Of a stretch of DNA of 64,000 nucleotides, positions 17,559-27,490 are shown in pieces. Origin of the DNA: Gemmatimonadota bacterium (GTDB lineage: Bacteria; Gemmatimonadota; Gemmatimonadetes; Longimicrobiales; Gaopeijiaceae); contig JAJEBS010000190.1 of NCBI GenBank assembly GCA_022822425.1, positions 16,386-80,385 on the forward strand, in the 5' to 3' direction. The stretch's first letter is position 1. The number at the start of each line of letters is the position of its first letter. A program made the translations under genes and the position numbers. Under the pieces are notes generated by a model. The model searched no databases and had not been told where the DNA came from. It worked only from the letters and a program-made list of their open reading frames with translations.

Positions 17559-20381
17559 TCACAGGTTCAGCCAGTAGTTCACCTTGACAAGGAAGATGTT
17601 GTCGGGGCGGATGCGCACCAGTTCGCCGGCGTCGTAGCGGAAGTCGAAGTCGCCGATGCCGTCGGACGCGAGCGGGTCCCAGGCGTCCCGCCGCGCGCGG
17701 TGGTAGCGGCGCTGCTGCCATACCAGGAAGAGCGTCGATCCGGGGCTCCACTCCCAGCGCAGGACGGCATTGCCGCGCAGGCTGCGCACGTTGAAGTCCC
17801 GGTCGTGGATGGTGATTTCAGGAGCGGCCCCAGAGCCGTCGGGATCGATCAGGAAGCCGCCGTTGTCCAGCCGGTACATCGTGCCCGCGTCTTCGCCGTA
17901 GCGCAGGAAGTCGAAGGTTCCCGGCGTCCGGAATTCCTTCAGGCCCCCGTAGTCGCCGCTGGAGATGAGCGGCTGGGTGTAGACCTGGAGCGTCAGCGTG
18001 GGCGAGAAGGTGACGTTCAGCCGGGTGTCGAGGGAAAGCGTGGTCTGGTCGATGGGGGCGAAGATGTAGCGATGGCCGAAGGTGGCGGTGGCCAGCGGGT
18101 CGGTGCGCGAGGTCACGTACTGCGCCTCGGCGTAGCTGCGCGTGAGCCTGGGGCCCAGACGCAGCTCCAGCTTCTCGCCCGACTTGTAGGTGACGTTCAG
18201 CGATCCGGTGTGGCTCCAGGATCCGGCTTCGTCGAAGGCCCAGTTGTAGCTCGCCCGGCCGCTCACGGGCTGCCGCGAGTCGGAGGAGAGGTTGGCGTTG
18301 CCCGCGTAGTATTGGGGATCGCGCGCGAGTGGGCCGCCGCGGGTGAGGCGGTCGTTGTCGGTCGGAGCCCGGATCACCCCGCGGACCGAGCCGCCCCAGT
18401 AGTTCAGCCATTGCCAGTTCAGGTTGACGTTGAACTCCGAGTGCAGGCGGTCGCCCGCCGTGTTCCACTTGCCGTCCGGACCGCCGGAGACCGACCAGTT
18501 GCGCAGCCACGTTCCGGGGCGCGGCTGGCGCCAGGTGAGGTGGGTGTCGAGCATGATGCGGTCGGCTTCGGTCTGGAAGCCGATGTCGTTGACCTCGTAG
18601 CCGGGGCTGATGCTCGCCATGGCGATGCGCGCCGTGAACGACCCCGACTGCTTGTTCACGTCGAACATGGCGTAATGGCCGCCCAGCGAGGTGGCGTCGG
18701 GGTCGAGCACGCGGTTGTCGTCGGGGCGCTGGAAGTAGCGGGCCGAGGCATGCTGTGTGCGCAGGATGGCCGCCTCGCTGCCGGAGACGAGGCTGCCGGA
18801 GAAGGCCCCGTTGATGCGCCACGAGCGGTCGTCCCACTCGTGGATGAAGTCCACTCCGGCGACGTACGCCGAGGAGTGCAGGCGGTTGTCCAGGATGCTG
18901 CCGGAGAGGTTGCGGTTGACGGCGGTGGCCATGGCGCCCAGTTGCGTGAGGCCGTCCCGGAGGTCGCGCCGCAGCCTTCCCGCCAGGTAGTTGGTGGCGG
19001 GTTCGAGTTCGGCTTCGCCGCGGATCCCGCCGGCGTCCACGTAGGGGGCCATTTCGCGCCCGGTCACGGCCTCCAGCAGCCCGGCCGACCAGCCGTCGCC
19101 CACCTTTCCGGTGATTTTGGCGGCCCCCACGATGGTGGTCGCGGTGGGTGCGTCCGAAAAGACCGCGTCCGACGCCATCGGCCCCTGCGGCCGTCGGCCG
19201 ATGCGGCGCGAGTACATGACGGTCGGGGGACGCCCGGTGCTGCCCCCTGGTCCGCCGCGCGCGAACTGGAAGATCTCCCCGCCCTCCACGAAGAAGGGGC
19301 GCCGCTCATCGAAGCGGGTCTCGAAGGCGGTGAGGTTGATCACCGCCGGGTCCACCTCGACCTGGCCGAAGTCGGGGTTGACGGTGGCGTCCAGGGTGAG
19401 GTTCGAGCCCAGCCGGTACTTGAGGTCGGCGCCCGCCCGTCCGAAGTAGTCGGAGCCCGAGCGGAACGGGTTGCTGAACGAGACGTCGGCCGGCGCCGTC
19501 CGGTGAATGTACTCGGCGCTCAGCCCGGCGTAGGGCAGGATCTCCAGCCGGCGTCCGGAAGCGACGCCCTCGATTCCGCCGAGGTGCCCGAATCGCGCCA
19601 CGCCGCCTGGTTCAAGCTTGGGCGTGAAGGAGAAGACGGCGCGCTCCTGGTTGCGATTGATGGTGCGCTCGATCTGTAGTCCCCACACCTGATCTTCGGC
19701 CGGGCTGAAGCGAAGCTGGCTGAAGGGGATGCGCATCTCCGCGAACCAGCCCTCTTCGGTGATCGAGGTAGCGACGTCCCAGACCGGGTCCCAGGAACCG
19801 TCCCCGCGGCCGTCTCCCCTGCCGCCGCCGAAGATGCCCGATCCTCCGCTCAGGACTTCGTCGCGCTTCATCCCCGAGGGATTGGTGGAGAAGCGATACG
19901 CGGTGCGGTGATCGTGGTAGCTGTCCACGGTCACCGTGAAGAAGTCCGAATCGGGCACCCCCGCGTCGCGGCGGGCGAGCCGGGTGGTGACCGGCGCCGA
20001 GTCCAGCAGCCGCGCGCCTACGTAGAGGGCGTTGTCGTCGTACAGGAAGCGGACTTCTGTGCGCTCGCTGACCGGGAAGCCCTCGTTCGGGTCCATCTGG
20101 GTGAACTCCGTCACCGGTGCGGCATCGGCCCAGGGCGCCTCCTCCAGCCGGCCATCGATCCGGATGTCGGTGGGCGTTCGGAGCGCGCGTGCCTCCGGCG
20201 CCTCGGCGTGGGGCACCAGGGCAAGCGCCGGGACGCCGCCGTCATCGTTCTGCTGGGCGGCCAGAGCCGCGGGGGCGGGGAGGAATGCGGGAGAGGCGGC
20301 CAGCAGGAGGGCCGCCGGCAGCCCGAGCGGGCGCACCCTGCCCGGCGCGCCGAGACCCGTCCGGACCGAGCGGTTCACCAT
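17559..20381 (-). CDS. DUF5916 outer-membrane protein with CBM9-like N-terminal domain
   Basis: Signal peptide then TPTDIRIDGRLEEAPWADAAPVTEFTQMDPNEGFPVSERTEVRFLYDDNALYVGARL; long beta-barrel-like C-terminus ending in ...NYWLNL. Confidence 0.88.
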   Translation of the reverse strand: MVNRSVRTGLGAPGRVRPLGLPAALLLAASPAFLPAPAALAAQQNDDGGVPALALVPHAEAPEARALRTPTDIRIDGRLEEAPWADAAPVTEFTQMDPNEGFPVSERTEVRFLYDDNALYVGARLLDSAPVTTRLARRDAGVPDSDFFTVTVDSYHDHRTAYRFSTNPSGMKRDEVLSGGSGIFGGGRGDGRGDGSWDPVWDVATSITEEGWFAEMRIPFSQLRFSPAEDQVWGLQIERTINRNQERAVFSFTPKLEPGGVARFGHLGGIEGVASGRRLEILPYAGLSAEYIHRTAPADVSFSNPFRSGSDYFGRAGADLKYRLGSNLTLDATVNPDFGQVEVDPAVINLTAFETRFDERRPFFVEGGEIFQFARGGPGGSTGRPPTVMYSRRIGRRPQGPMASDAVFSDAPTATTIVGAAKITGKVGDGWSAGLLEAVTGREMAPYVDAGGIRGEAELEPATNYLAGRLRRDLRDGLTQLGAMATAVNRNLSGSILDNRLHSSAYVAGVDFIHEWDDRSWRINGAFSGSLVSGSEAAILRTQHASARYFQRPDDNRVLDPDATSLGGHYAMFDVNKQSGSFTARIAMASISPGYEVNDIGFQTEADRIMLDTHLTWRQPRPGTWLRNWSVSGGPDGKWNTAGDRLHSEFNVNLNWQWLNYWGGSVRGVIRAPTDNDRLTRGGPLARDPQYYAGNANLSSDSRQPVSGRASYNWAFDEAGSWSHTGSLNVTYKSGEKLELRLGPRLTRSYAEAQYVTSRTDPLATATFGHRYIFAPIDQTTLSLDTRLNVTFSPTLTLQVYTQPLISSGDYGGLKEFRTPGTFDFLRYGEDAGTMYRLDNGGFLIDPDGSGAAPEITIHDRDFNVRSLRGNAVLRWEWSPGSTLFLVWQQRRYHRARRDAWDPLASDGIGDFDFRYDAGELVRIRPDNIFLVKVNYWLNL

Positions 20382-21973
20382 CCGTGCGGGCGCCTCGGCT
20401 TCGCGGGACGCCGCACCTTCATTTGACGTGCCGACTGGGAGGGAGTCTCGATGCCGGCGAGCTCCATGTCGTCCAGATAGCGCACCGTATCGGGGGCGGA
20501 CACGGACTTGCGCAACTCGCGGTCGAAGTTGGCCCGGGCGCGCGCCGACTCCTCCTCCGGGGTGTCCCCGCTCGAGTAGACCACCCGTCCGACCGAACGC
20601 TTGTCCAGACGGAGCGCGGACCGCACTTCCTCTCCCGCGAGGAAGGCGGATCGGATCGAGGGGAAGCGGTAGACGATCTGGCCGGAGTCGGCGGGCTCAA
20701 CCTCGGCGTCGAACTCGGCGGACATCTTCTGGAGCTGGTTGCGCACGTCGGCCGCGCCGATGTCCGGGTCCACCAGCGCGATGCGCACATCGTCCGTGGC
20801 GCGCTCCGCCGAGAGCGGGGCTGCGCCCCCGAGGCTCTGCCGGAAGACCATGCCGAGAAGCACCTTGCGCACGTTGCGCAGGCGGCGGCGGGCGTTCTCG
20901 GCCCTGTGGCCGACCCACCGCACCAGCGGCACCGAGAAAAAAAGCGTGCTGAAGACCGCGGGGACCCAGATGAGGCCGATCTCGGCCCCCGGTCCCCCCA
21001 GTCCCAGAGGGGGAAAGATCAGCACCGGGGCGGAGAGCGCCGCCAGCAGGTTGAACCCGTTCAGAGAACCGATGAGCACGTTGGTTCCGGTCTTGTTGCC
21101 GGTGAACTCGGCCGCCTTTTCCAGGCGTTGCCACGCCGGGGCGGGTGGGCGCGCCTTCACGCGTCCGTGCGCGCTCACCAGCAGGTCGGCGAAGCTGTAG
21201 ACCAGTTCGCCCTCGCGCGAGACGTGCACGTCCCCGCCGTAGGCGCCCATCAGCCGGCCGATCTCCTCCTCCGCCTCCGGGACCGGCAGCCCGGTGTGGC
21301 GCACGAGTTCGGGCACGGTCAGGGTGCCCTTGCGCGCCCGGATGAGACGGATGACGCTGCGGTCGCGGTCGCGAAGGGTCGCGCGCGGCCGGTCGGGGCC
21401 GAAGACGAAGGCGAACACCTTCTTGTAGAAGGGCACCTTCCTGCCGCTACGGCGCTCGAAACGGTTGCCGTAGTACGGTTGGCCCAGGCGCCAGTCCGGG
21501 GTCCAGAGCCAGAACAGGAAGGGAAAATGGAAGCCTCCGCCGCGGTGCCGCCCGCCACCCAGAATGGAGCCTCCGTTGCGATCGTTGCCGCGCGAAGCGG
21601 CGATCAGGGCGGCGATCAGAAGGGCCACGAAGACGACGAAATAGACCACCAGCATGACCACGATCCAGATCTTGAACGCGGTCTTGAGCACGCGCGCGGC
21701 GGTCGAGCGGAAGCGGACCCAGAGGGGCGTGTGGTCGCGCCGCAGAAGGCGGCGCTGGAAGGCGTACACGATGTCGCCCTGTTCGCCGACTTCGACGTGT
21801 CCCTGGTACGTCTCCAGCAACTTCCTGAGGCCGGATTCGGCGTCCGCCTGCGCGAGTCCGGTGGCGGCCATGACGTCGCCGACGGTGGCGCGCCCGCCCA
21901 GGCCGCGGAGGGCGCGGCGAAGTGGATCGGCGATCGGGGTATCGAGACCGGTGGCCGGAAGTGCGGTCGCCAT
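20375..21973 (-). CDS. hypothetical membrane protein with triplicated winged-helix-like module
   Basis: Three similar segments ending GDIVYAFQRRLL, GELVYSFADLL, GQIVYRFPSI; TM segment FKIWIVVMLVVYFVVFVALLIAALIA; overlaps the downstream gene start by 7 bp. Confidence 0.75.
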   Translation of the reverse strand: MATALPATGLDTPIADPLRRALRGLGGRATVGDVMAATGLAQADAESGLRKLLETYQGHVEVGEQGDIVYAFQRRLLRRDHTPLWVRFRSTAARVLKTAFKIWIVVMLVVYFVVFVALLIAALIAASRGNDRNGGSILGGGRHRGGGFHFPFLFWLWTPDWRLGQPYYGNRFERRSGRKVPFYKKVFAFVFGPDRPRATLRDRDRSVIRLIRARKGTLTVPELVRHTGLPVPEAEEEIGRLMGAYGGDVHVSREGELVYSFADLLVSAHGRVKARPPAPAWQRLEKAAEFTGNKTGTNVLIGSLNGFNLLAALSAPVLIFPPLGLGGPGAEIGLIWVPAVFSTLFFSVPLVRWVGHRAENARRRLRNVRKVLLGMVFRQSLGGAAPLSAERATDDVRIALVDPDIGAADVRNQLQKMSAEFDAEVEPADSGQIVYRFPSIRSAFLAGEEVRSALRLDKRSVGRVVYSSGDTPEEESARARANFDRELRKSVSAPDTVRYLDDMELAGIETPSQSARQMKVRRPAKPRRPHGW

Positions 21974-22136
21974 CGTGTCGCGTCCGGGGTTTCGGGGGTC
22001 GTGGATCGCGGGACAGCAGCGCACGCGATTCTTGTCAACGGGGCTACGTACTCTAATCTATTCCGTGTTTCGCCACAGGCGAACGCCGCGCGGGGATGCA
22101 GGGTATCCGACCGGGGCGGTGGGCCGGGCGACAGGC

Positions 22137-24329
22137 ATGACGGGAACGAAAGGCGAGGAGGGGCTGGACGGGATGCTCGATAAACTGCGGTGCTTCGGGT
22201 CGGCGTGGCGCTCAGGTTGCGGAAGACTCCTGACCTGCGCGGTCACCCTGGGCGGCGGTCTGGTCGCGGGGTGCGGGGGCGGGGAGGATGCGGGGGAGGT
22301 CCGGCTGCTCCCCGGGAGCGAGGAAATCCTCCACCGCGTCCTCGAGACGGAGGACTCCCGTTCACGCGACGACGCCGCGCACTTCACGTTCCTCGAGGGA
22401 ATCTCCTGGCCCGACCCGGAGGTGCAGCGGATCGCCGTGCGCGCGCTGGGGCGCCAGGAGAACCCTTCGGCTCTGGTGGACATCGATTCCATGCTGGAGA
22501 GCCCCTACGCGGATGTTCGGGCCGAGGCCGTCAACGCCCTCGCCCAGGCCGTTGCCGGCAGCGAGCCCGGCCGGGCGATGCTCACGCTGATGAACTTCCT
22601 GCCCCACGAGAGGGAGCCGGAGGTGCGCAGCGCGGTGCTCGAGGCCCTGGGCCGGCTCGCGTACCGGAATCCCGAAGAGGTGGGGCAGGCCTACGACCTC
22701 CTGCTCGAGAATCTGGTCACGGGGCTGGCAGGAGGCGGCTCCATCTCCCTGCGGAGGCTGCCCCATCCCGTCATCCTCGGAGGCGCGCGCGCGCTGGAAA
22801 GCCTGATACGCACGCAGTCCCAGCTCGCGCCTCCCCCGCTCGTGCTGGAAGCGCTGGCGGAGTTGGCCGGCTACCGGGGGGTGGATGGAGAGGAGGACGC
22901 GCAGGTGCGCCGGCTCGCCCTGGCGGGACTGGTGAGTGCGGGAAGACCCACCGAAGACGTGATCGCGGCCGCGCTGGCCGACGAGGACGCGCAGGTGCGC
23001 CGCCTCGCCGTGCTCGCCATCGAGGAGGGCGCGCTCGATGAGGTGCGGGCTCCCCTCGCCCGGACGCTGACCGACACGAGTCACCTGGTGCGGGTGGAGG
23101 CCGTGAGAGCCTTGAGCGAAAGGGTGGACGGCAGCCAGGCCTGCGCGGAACTGGTGGCGTTGCTAGAGGACCCGAGCGCGCACGTGGCCCTCGAGGCCAT
23201 CAACCGCCTCGCCGGTTGTCCGCCGGAGACCGCTCTGGCGCCTCTGGATGCGCTGGTCCTGCGGGCCGACTCCGTGTCGGCCGGCGACTGGCACCGGGCG
23301 GCGCACAGCCTGGTGGCGCTGGCCGCGGTTTCCTCCTTCACCGCCCGCGGCCGGCTGCCCGCATTCTCCGCTCATCCGGTCTGGCAGATGCGCATGTATG
23401 CCGCGCGCGCCGCCGCCCGCCTGGAACTCGTACCCGAACTCCTGGCGCTGGCTGGTGACGAGCACTGGAATGTGCGTCAGGCGGCCATCGCCGGGCTCGC
23501 GCCGCTGGTGGGCCACGACGCCGACTCGGTCTACCTCGACGCCCTGGGCGCGGACGATCCGCAGCTGGTGCTGACGGCGGCCCGATCGCTGGCCGGAAGC
23601 ACGCATCCGGATGCGCTGCCGGCCGCCTTCGATGCGCTCGGGCGCATGAGTGCCGATCGCAGGGAGACCCACCGGGACGTGCGCCTGGAACTCCTGCAGA
23701 GGATACGGGAGCTGGGTTCCCTGGAAGACCTCGATCGCGTGCAGCCCTACATGGAGGACTACGATCCGGTCGTAGCCCGGGTCGCCGAATTCCTCCGCAA
23801 CGACTGGACCGGAAGCGACCTTCGCTGGGCTCGTCCGTCGCCCCCGGAGCGGGCGCCGATGCCCACCTTCGAGGAAATGCGCCGGATGGCGGCTTCCCGG
23901 GCCGTGATCCGCATGGCCGGGGGCGGCGAGATCGTCCTCGCACTGCTCCCGTTCGAGTCGCCCGCCAACACGGCGCGCTTCGTGCGCCTGGCGCGCGAAG
24001 GATACTTCGACGGGCTCACCTTCCACCGGGTGGTCCCCAACTTCGTCATCCAGGGGGGCAGCCCCGGGGCCAACGAGTACCACGGGGACGGGCCCTACAC
24101 CCGCGACGAACTGACCATGCGCTCGCACGTGCGCGGCACCGTCGGCATCTCGACCCGGGGGCGCGACACCGGCGATGGCCAGATCTTCGTGAACCTGGTG
24201 GACAACCCCCGCCTCGACCACAACTACACCATCATCGCAAGGGTGGTGGAAGGCATGGAGGTGGTCGACGGCGTGCTGGAGGGGGCCGTCATGGAGCAGG
24301 TCGTCGTCGTGGAACCGGCTCCCGGGTAG
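22137..24329 (+). CDS. HEAT-repeat lipoprotein with C-terminal cyclophilin-type peptidyl-prolyl isomerase domain
   Basis: Lipobox-like LVAGC; multiple HEAT-like repeats (DEDAQVRRLAVLAIEEGALDEV...); C-terminal PANTARFVRLAREGYFDGLTFHRVVPNFVIQGGSPGANEY cyclophilin signature. Confidence 0.9.
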   Translation: MTGTKGEEGLDGMLDKLRCFGSAWRSGCGRLLTCAVTLGGGLVAGCGGGEDAGEVRLLPGSEEILHRVLETEDSRSRDDAAHFTFLEGISWPDPEVQRIAVRALGRQENPSALVDIDSMLESPYADVRAEAVNALAQAVAGSEPGRAMLTLMNFLPHEREPEVRSAVLEALGRLAYRNPEEVGQAYDLLLENLVTGLAGGGSISLRRLPHPVILGGARALESLIRTQSQLAPPPLVLEALAELAGYRGVDGEEDAQVRRLALAGLVSAGRPTEDVIAAALADEDAQVRRLAVLAIEEGALDEVRAPLARTLTDTSHLVRVEAVRALSERVDGSQACAELVALLEDPSAHVALEAINRLAGCPPETALAPLDALVLRADSVSAGDWHRAAHSLVALAAVSSFTARGRLPAFSAHPVWQMRMYAARAAARLELVPELLALAGDEHWNVRQAAIAGLAPLVGHDADSVYLDALGADDPQLVLTAARSLAGSTHPDALPAAFDALGRMSADRRETHRDVRLELLQRIRELGSLEDLDRVQPYMEDYDPVVARVAEFLRNDWTGSDLRWARPSPPERAPMPTFEEMRRMAASRAVIRMAGGGEIVLALLPFESPANTARFVRLAREGYFDGLTFHRVVPNFVIQGGSPGANEYHGDGPYTRDELTMRSHVRGTVGISTRGRDTGDGQIFVNLVDNPRLDHNYTIIARVVEGMEVVDGVLEGAVMEQVVVVEPAPG

Positions 24330-24432
24330 ACGCTCACCGCCGAACAGGCTTTCATCCCAAACCGGCTCCGTCCTCCGCGCCGGATCGTCCATCGGCTGCA
24401 ACCCAGTCCCCGCCCACCCGCGAGACCGCCTC

Positions 24433-25410
24433 ATGTCCCAGCGAAACATCCTCTACCTGTCCCGTGCCCACGTCGAGCAAGCCGGAGTCTCCATGGCGGA
24501 GATCATCGACGCCCTGGAGTTCATGTTCCGGGAGAAGGCGGCGGGCCGGGTGGAGATGCCGCCCAAGCCCGGCATCCATCCGCGGCCGGACTCCTTCCTG
24601 CACGCGATGCCGGCGTACGTCGAGCGTCAGAATGCCGCCGGGATCAAGTGGATCTCGGCCTATCCGGACAATCCCGCGCACGGATTGCCCTACATTACCG
24701 GGCTGATCCTCCTGAACGACCCGGAGACGGGGCTGCCGCTCGCGGTGATGGACGCGACCTGGATCACGGCCATGCGCACCGGGGCCGCGTCGGCGCTGGC
24801 CGGCAAGTACCTGGCGCGCCCGGATGCCTCGAGCGTCGGCATCGTCGCCTGCGGCGTCCAGGGGCGCAGCAACCTCGAGGCCTTCTGCACCCTGTTCCCC
24901 GTGCAGCGGGTGCACGCGTACGACATCGACCAGGCCGCCATGCACGCCTATGTCGAAGAGATGGGAGAGCGCATGGGCGTCGAGGTGCGGCCGGTGGGAA
25001 CGGTTGCGGAGGCGGTACGGGGGATGGACATCGTCGTGACCAGCGGCCCCATCCTGCTCGACCCCGACCCCGCCATCCCGCCCGGGTGGCTTTCGCCCGG
25101 CGCCTTCGCATGCCCGCTGGACTTCGACTCCTACTGGCAGCCGGAGGCGTTTCGCGAGGCGGATCTGCTGACCACCGACGACAGCGCGCAGTTTGCCTAC
25201 TACCAGGGCGGGAGCGGCTATTTCGGCGACACGCCGACCCCCCACGCCGAACTGAGTGACGTGATCGCGGGCGGCGTCGCCGGACGGCGGGCCGAGGGCG
25301 ATCGCATCATCGCCATCCATCTGGGGCTGGCGCTCGAGGACATGGCCACGGCGAGACTCGTCTACGACGGGGCGCGCGCCGCCGGGATCGGCGTGGAGCT
25401 GGAGATATAG
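24433..25410 (+). CDS. ornithine cyclodeaminase/mu-crystallin family protein
   Basis: 325 aa; PGIHPRPDSFLHAMPAYVERQNAAGIKWISAYPDNP, GLPLAVMDATWITAMRTGAASALAGKYLA, VGIVACGVQGRSNLEAF. Confidence 0.93.
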   Translation: MSQRNILYLSRAHVEQAGVSMAEIIDALEFMFREKAAGRVEMPPKPGIHPRPDSFLHAMPAYVERQNAAGIKWISAYPDNPAHGLPYITGLILLNDPETGLPLAVMDATWITAMRTGAASALAGKYLARPDASSVGIVACGVQGRSNLEAFCTLFPVQRVHAYDIDQAAMHAYVEEMGERMGVEVRPVGTVAEAVRGMDIVVTSGPILLDPDPAIPPGWLSPGAFACPLDFDSYWQPEAFREADLLTTDDSAQFAYYQGGSGYFGDTPTPHAELSDVIAGGVAGRRAEGDRIIAIHLGLALEDMATARLVYDGARAAGIGVELEI

Positions 25411-25974
25411 GTGGCTGAACGGGGCAGGACGGAGATCCGCCGGCGCGACCGGGCCAGGGACGACGCCTGGACCCGGGACTTCATCCGGCAGGCGCGCGTC
25501 GGGGTCCTCGCCATGACCCGCGGCGAGCAACCTCTCGTGAACAGCAACCTGTTCGTGTACGACACCGCCCGCCACGCCATCTACATCCATACCGCGCGCA
25601 CCGGGCTGACCCGCGACAGCCTGTCCCGTCCGGTGCCGGTGTGTTTCTCGGCCTTCGAAATGGGGCGCCTGCTGCCGGCGGACGAGGCGCTGGAGTTCAG
25701 CGTCGAGTTCGCCAGCGTCACGGCGTTCGGGACCGGGAGCGTGGTGGAGGATCCCGAGGAGGCGCGCGAAGCGCTTCAGATGCTTCTCGACAAGTACGCG
25801 CCCGAGCTGCGGCCGGACCGCGACTACCGCGCGATCACAGAGGGAGAGTTGAAGCGCACCAGCGTGTACCGGATCGACGTCGAGGACTGGACCGGGAAGC
25901 TCAAGCTGGTGGAGGACGGGTTCACCGGCGCCTTCCACGTGCCCCCGCCAGCGATCTTCCCTCGGGCCCGCTGA
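25411..25974 (+). CDS. pyridoxamine 5'-phosphate oxidase family protein
   Basis: GTG start directly after the preceding stop; LAMTRGEQPLVNSNLFVYDTARHAIYIHTARTGLTRD...VCFSAFEMGRLLPADEALEFSVEFASVTAFGTG split-barrel flavin-binding family. Confidence 0.85.
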   Translation: MAERGRTEIRRRDRARDDAWTRDFIRQARVGVLAMTRGEQPLVNSNLFVYDTARHAIYIHTARTGLTRDSLSRPVPVCFSAFEMGRLLPADEALEFSVEFASVTAFGTGSVVEDPEEAREALQMLLDKYAPELRPDRDYRAITEGELKRTSVYRIDVEDWTGKLKLVEDGFTGAFHVPPPAIFPRAR

Positions 25975-26070
25975 GTCACGACGCGGCGGGTTGTTCGGCT
26001 CCCGGGGGCGGAGCCGCCGCGCCCCGTCGGCCCGCCACCGCCGGATCGGCGGGGCCTCGAGCGGGACGGC

Positions 26071-26610
26071 TCAGGGATCGGCGTGGAGAAACGTGCAAAG
26101 GGCGAAGACCTCGACGCCCATCGCCCCAAGGTGCCTGCGCCCGGGGAGTTCGGGCAGGTCCACCACGAAGCCGGCTCCCACCACCTCGCCTCCCATGCCG
26201 CGGATCAGTTCGATTGCCGCCGCCGCGCTCCCGCCGGTCGCGACCAGGTCGTCGATGAGCAGGACGCGCATTCCCGCACGGATCGACCCGGTCTGCATCT
26301 CGAGGCGCCCGGTGCCGTACTCGAGCGCGTAGTCGACGCCCACCACCTCGCCGGGCAGCTTCCCGGCCTTCCGCACCGGCACGAACCCGACTCCCAACCG
26401 CTGCGCCACCGGGACGCCGAAGATGAACCCGCGCGCCTCGATGCCAGCGACGGCGTCCGGCGCCTCCGGGGCGAACCGCCGCACCAGGGCCTCGGTGGCC
26501 TCCTCGAAGCCCTCGTGGTCCTCGACCAGTCCCATGACATCGCGGAAGCGGATGCCGGGCGCGGGGAAGTCCGGGACCATGCGGATGAGGGACTTGATGT
26601 AGTGTGTCAT
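26071..26610 (-). CDS. apt: adenine phosphoribosyltransferase
   Basis: 179 aa; PDFPAPGIRFRDVMGL, GIEARGFIFGVPVAQRLGVGFVPVRKAGKLPGEVV, VLLIDDLVATGGSAAAAIELI. Confidence 0.96.
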   Translation of the reverse strand: MTHYIKSLIRMVPDFPAPGIRFRDVMGLVEDHEGFEEATEALVRRFAPEAPDAVAGIEARGFIFGVPVAQRLGVGFVPVRKAGKLPGEVVGVDYALEYGTGRLEMQTGSIRAGMRVLLIDDLVATGGSAAAAIELIRGMGGEVVGAGFVVDLPELPGRRHLGAMGVEVFALCTFLHADP

Positions 26611-26684
26611 GGTGTTTACTGACGAGATAACTGTTGAGAACTGACAATATCATCACAACACCATCGGGCCGGCAAGGCGGCCAG

Positions 26685-27457
26685 CTAGCCCCGGGCGTCC
26701 CATTCGGCGAGCAGGATGGCGTTGGCGAAGGCGTGCGGGCTGCCGTAGCGGCACCGGACGGCTTCGGATCGGGACACCTGACGCCAGCACCGGCGCGGGA
26801 ACCGCTTGAACCAGGTCGCGCGATCCCACCCCAGGTCACCGTCGGCGATCATGGTGTCCAGCGCCGGGTTGTAGCCGAGGGGCACGGTGATGGCCAGGAG
26901 TCCGCCCGGCGCGAGCAGGCTGCGGCATCGCTTCAGGGCGGCGGCCACCCTGTCGGCAACGGCCGGTGGCTCCGAGGTCGCCTTGGGCTCGTCGAATGCG
27001 ATGTGCTCGAACGTCGAGATCGAGAGGATCAGGTCGAAGCGCTCGGCGGGTGCGAAGTCCACGATGTCGACCTCGAGCGAACCCGGTTCGTACTTGTCCA
27101 CGACCAGGTGGCCGCCCTGGAAGTAGTGCGGCGTGACGCGACCCACCTCGAGGAGCCGCTCGGACGGGACGCCCGCCATCAGCGCGCGCGCCAGCGCCAG
27201 CTCCACGCAGCGCTCGTTGGCCCAGGTCACGTTGTGGCGGGCGTACACCAGGGGATGGGATGCGCCGCGGTATTCGACGAAGCGCGCCCGGAGCATCGGC
27301 ATGAGCAGTGGGGCCAGCATCCAGCGCGCCGGCTTCAGGAAGAGTTGCGCGAAGCCGAAGCGCCGGATGAACCAGCGGACGCCGCCCACGCGCCGCACCC
27401 AGCCGGAGACCGACGGGGTCGTCCGCCGGGGCTGGGCCGGGGTGTTCGCGCGAGTCA
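26685..27457 (-). CDS. class I SAM-dependent methyltransferase-like protein
   Basis: ERLLEVGRVTPHYF, VDIVDFAPAERFDLILSISTFEHI, GGLLAITVPLGYNPALD; start site uncertain. Confidence 0.75.
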
Positions 27458-27490
27458 CGATCCTGGCTGGGGTCGAGGGAAGGGGCCGGG

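Noticed and set aside
17301-19679. 792-aa ORF on the plus strand
   Set aside because: Antisense shadow of the DUF5916 gene; no recognisable domain.
22032-22059. Possible sigma70-like promoter TTGTCA...TCTAAT/TAATCT in the divergent region
   Set aside because: Spacer is 14 or 16 bp depending on the -10 chosen and the match is weak; not supportable without transcript data.
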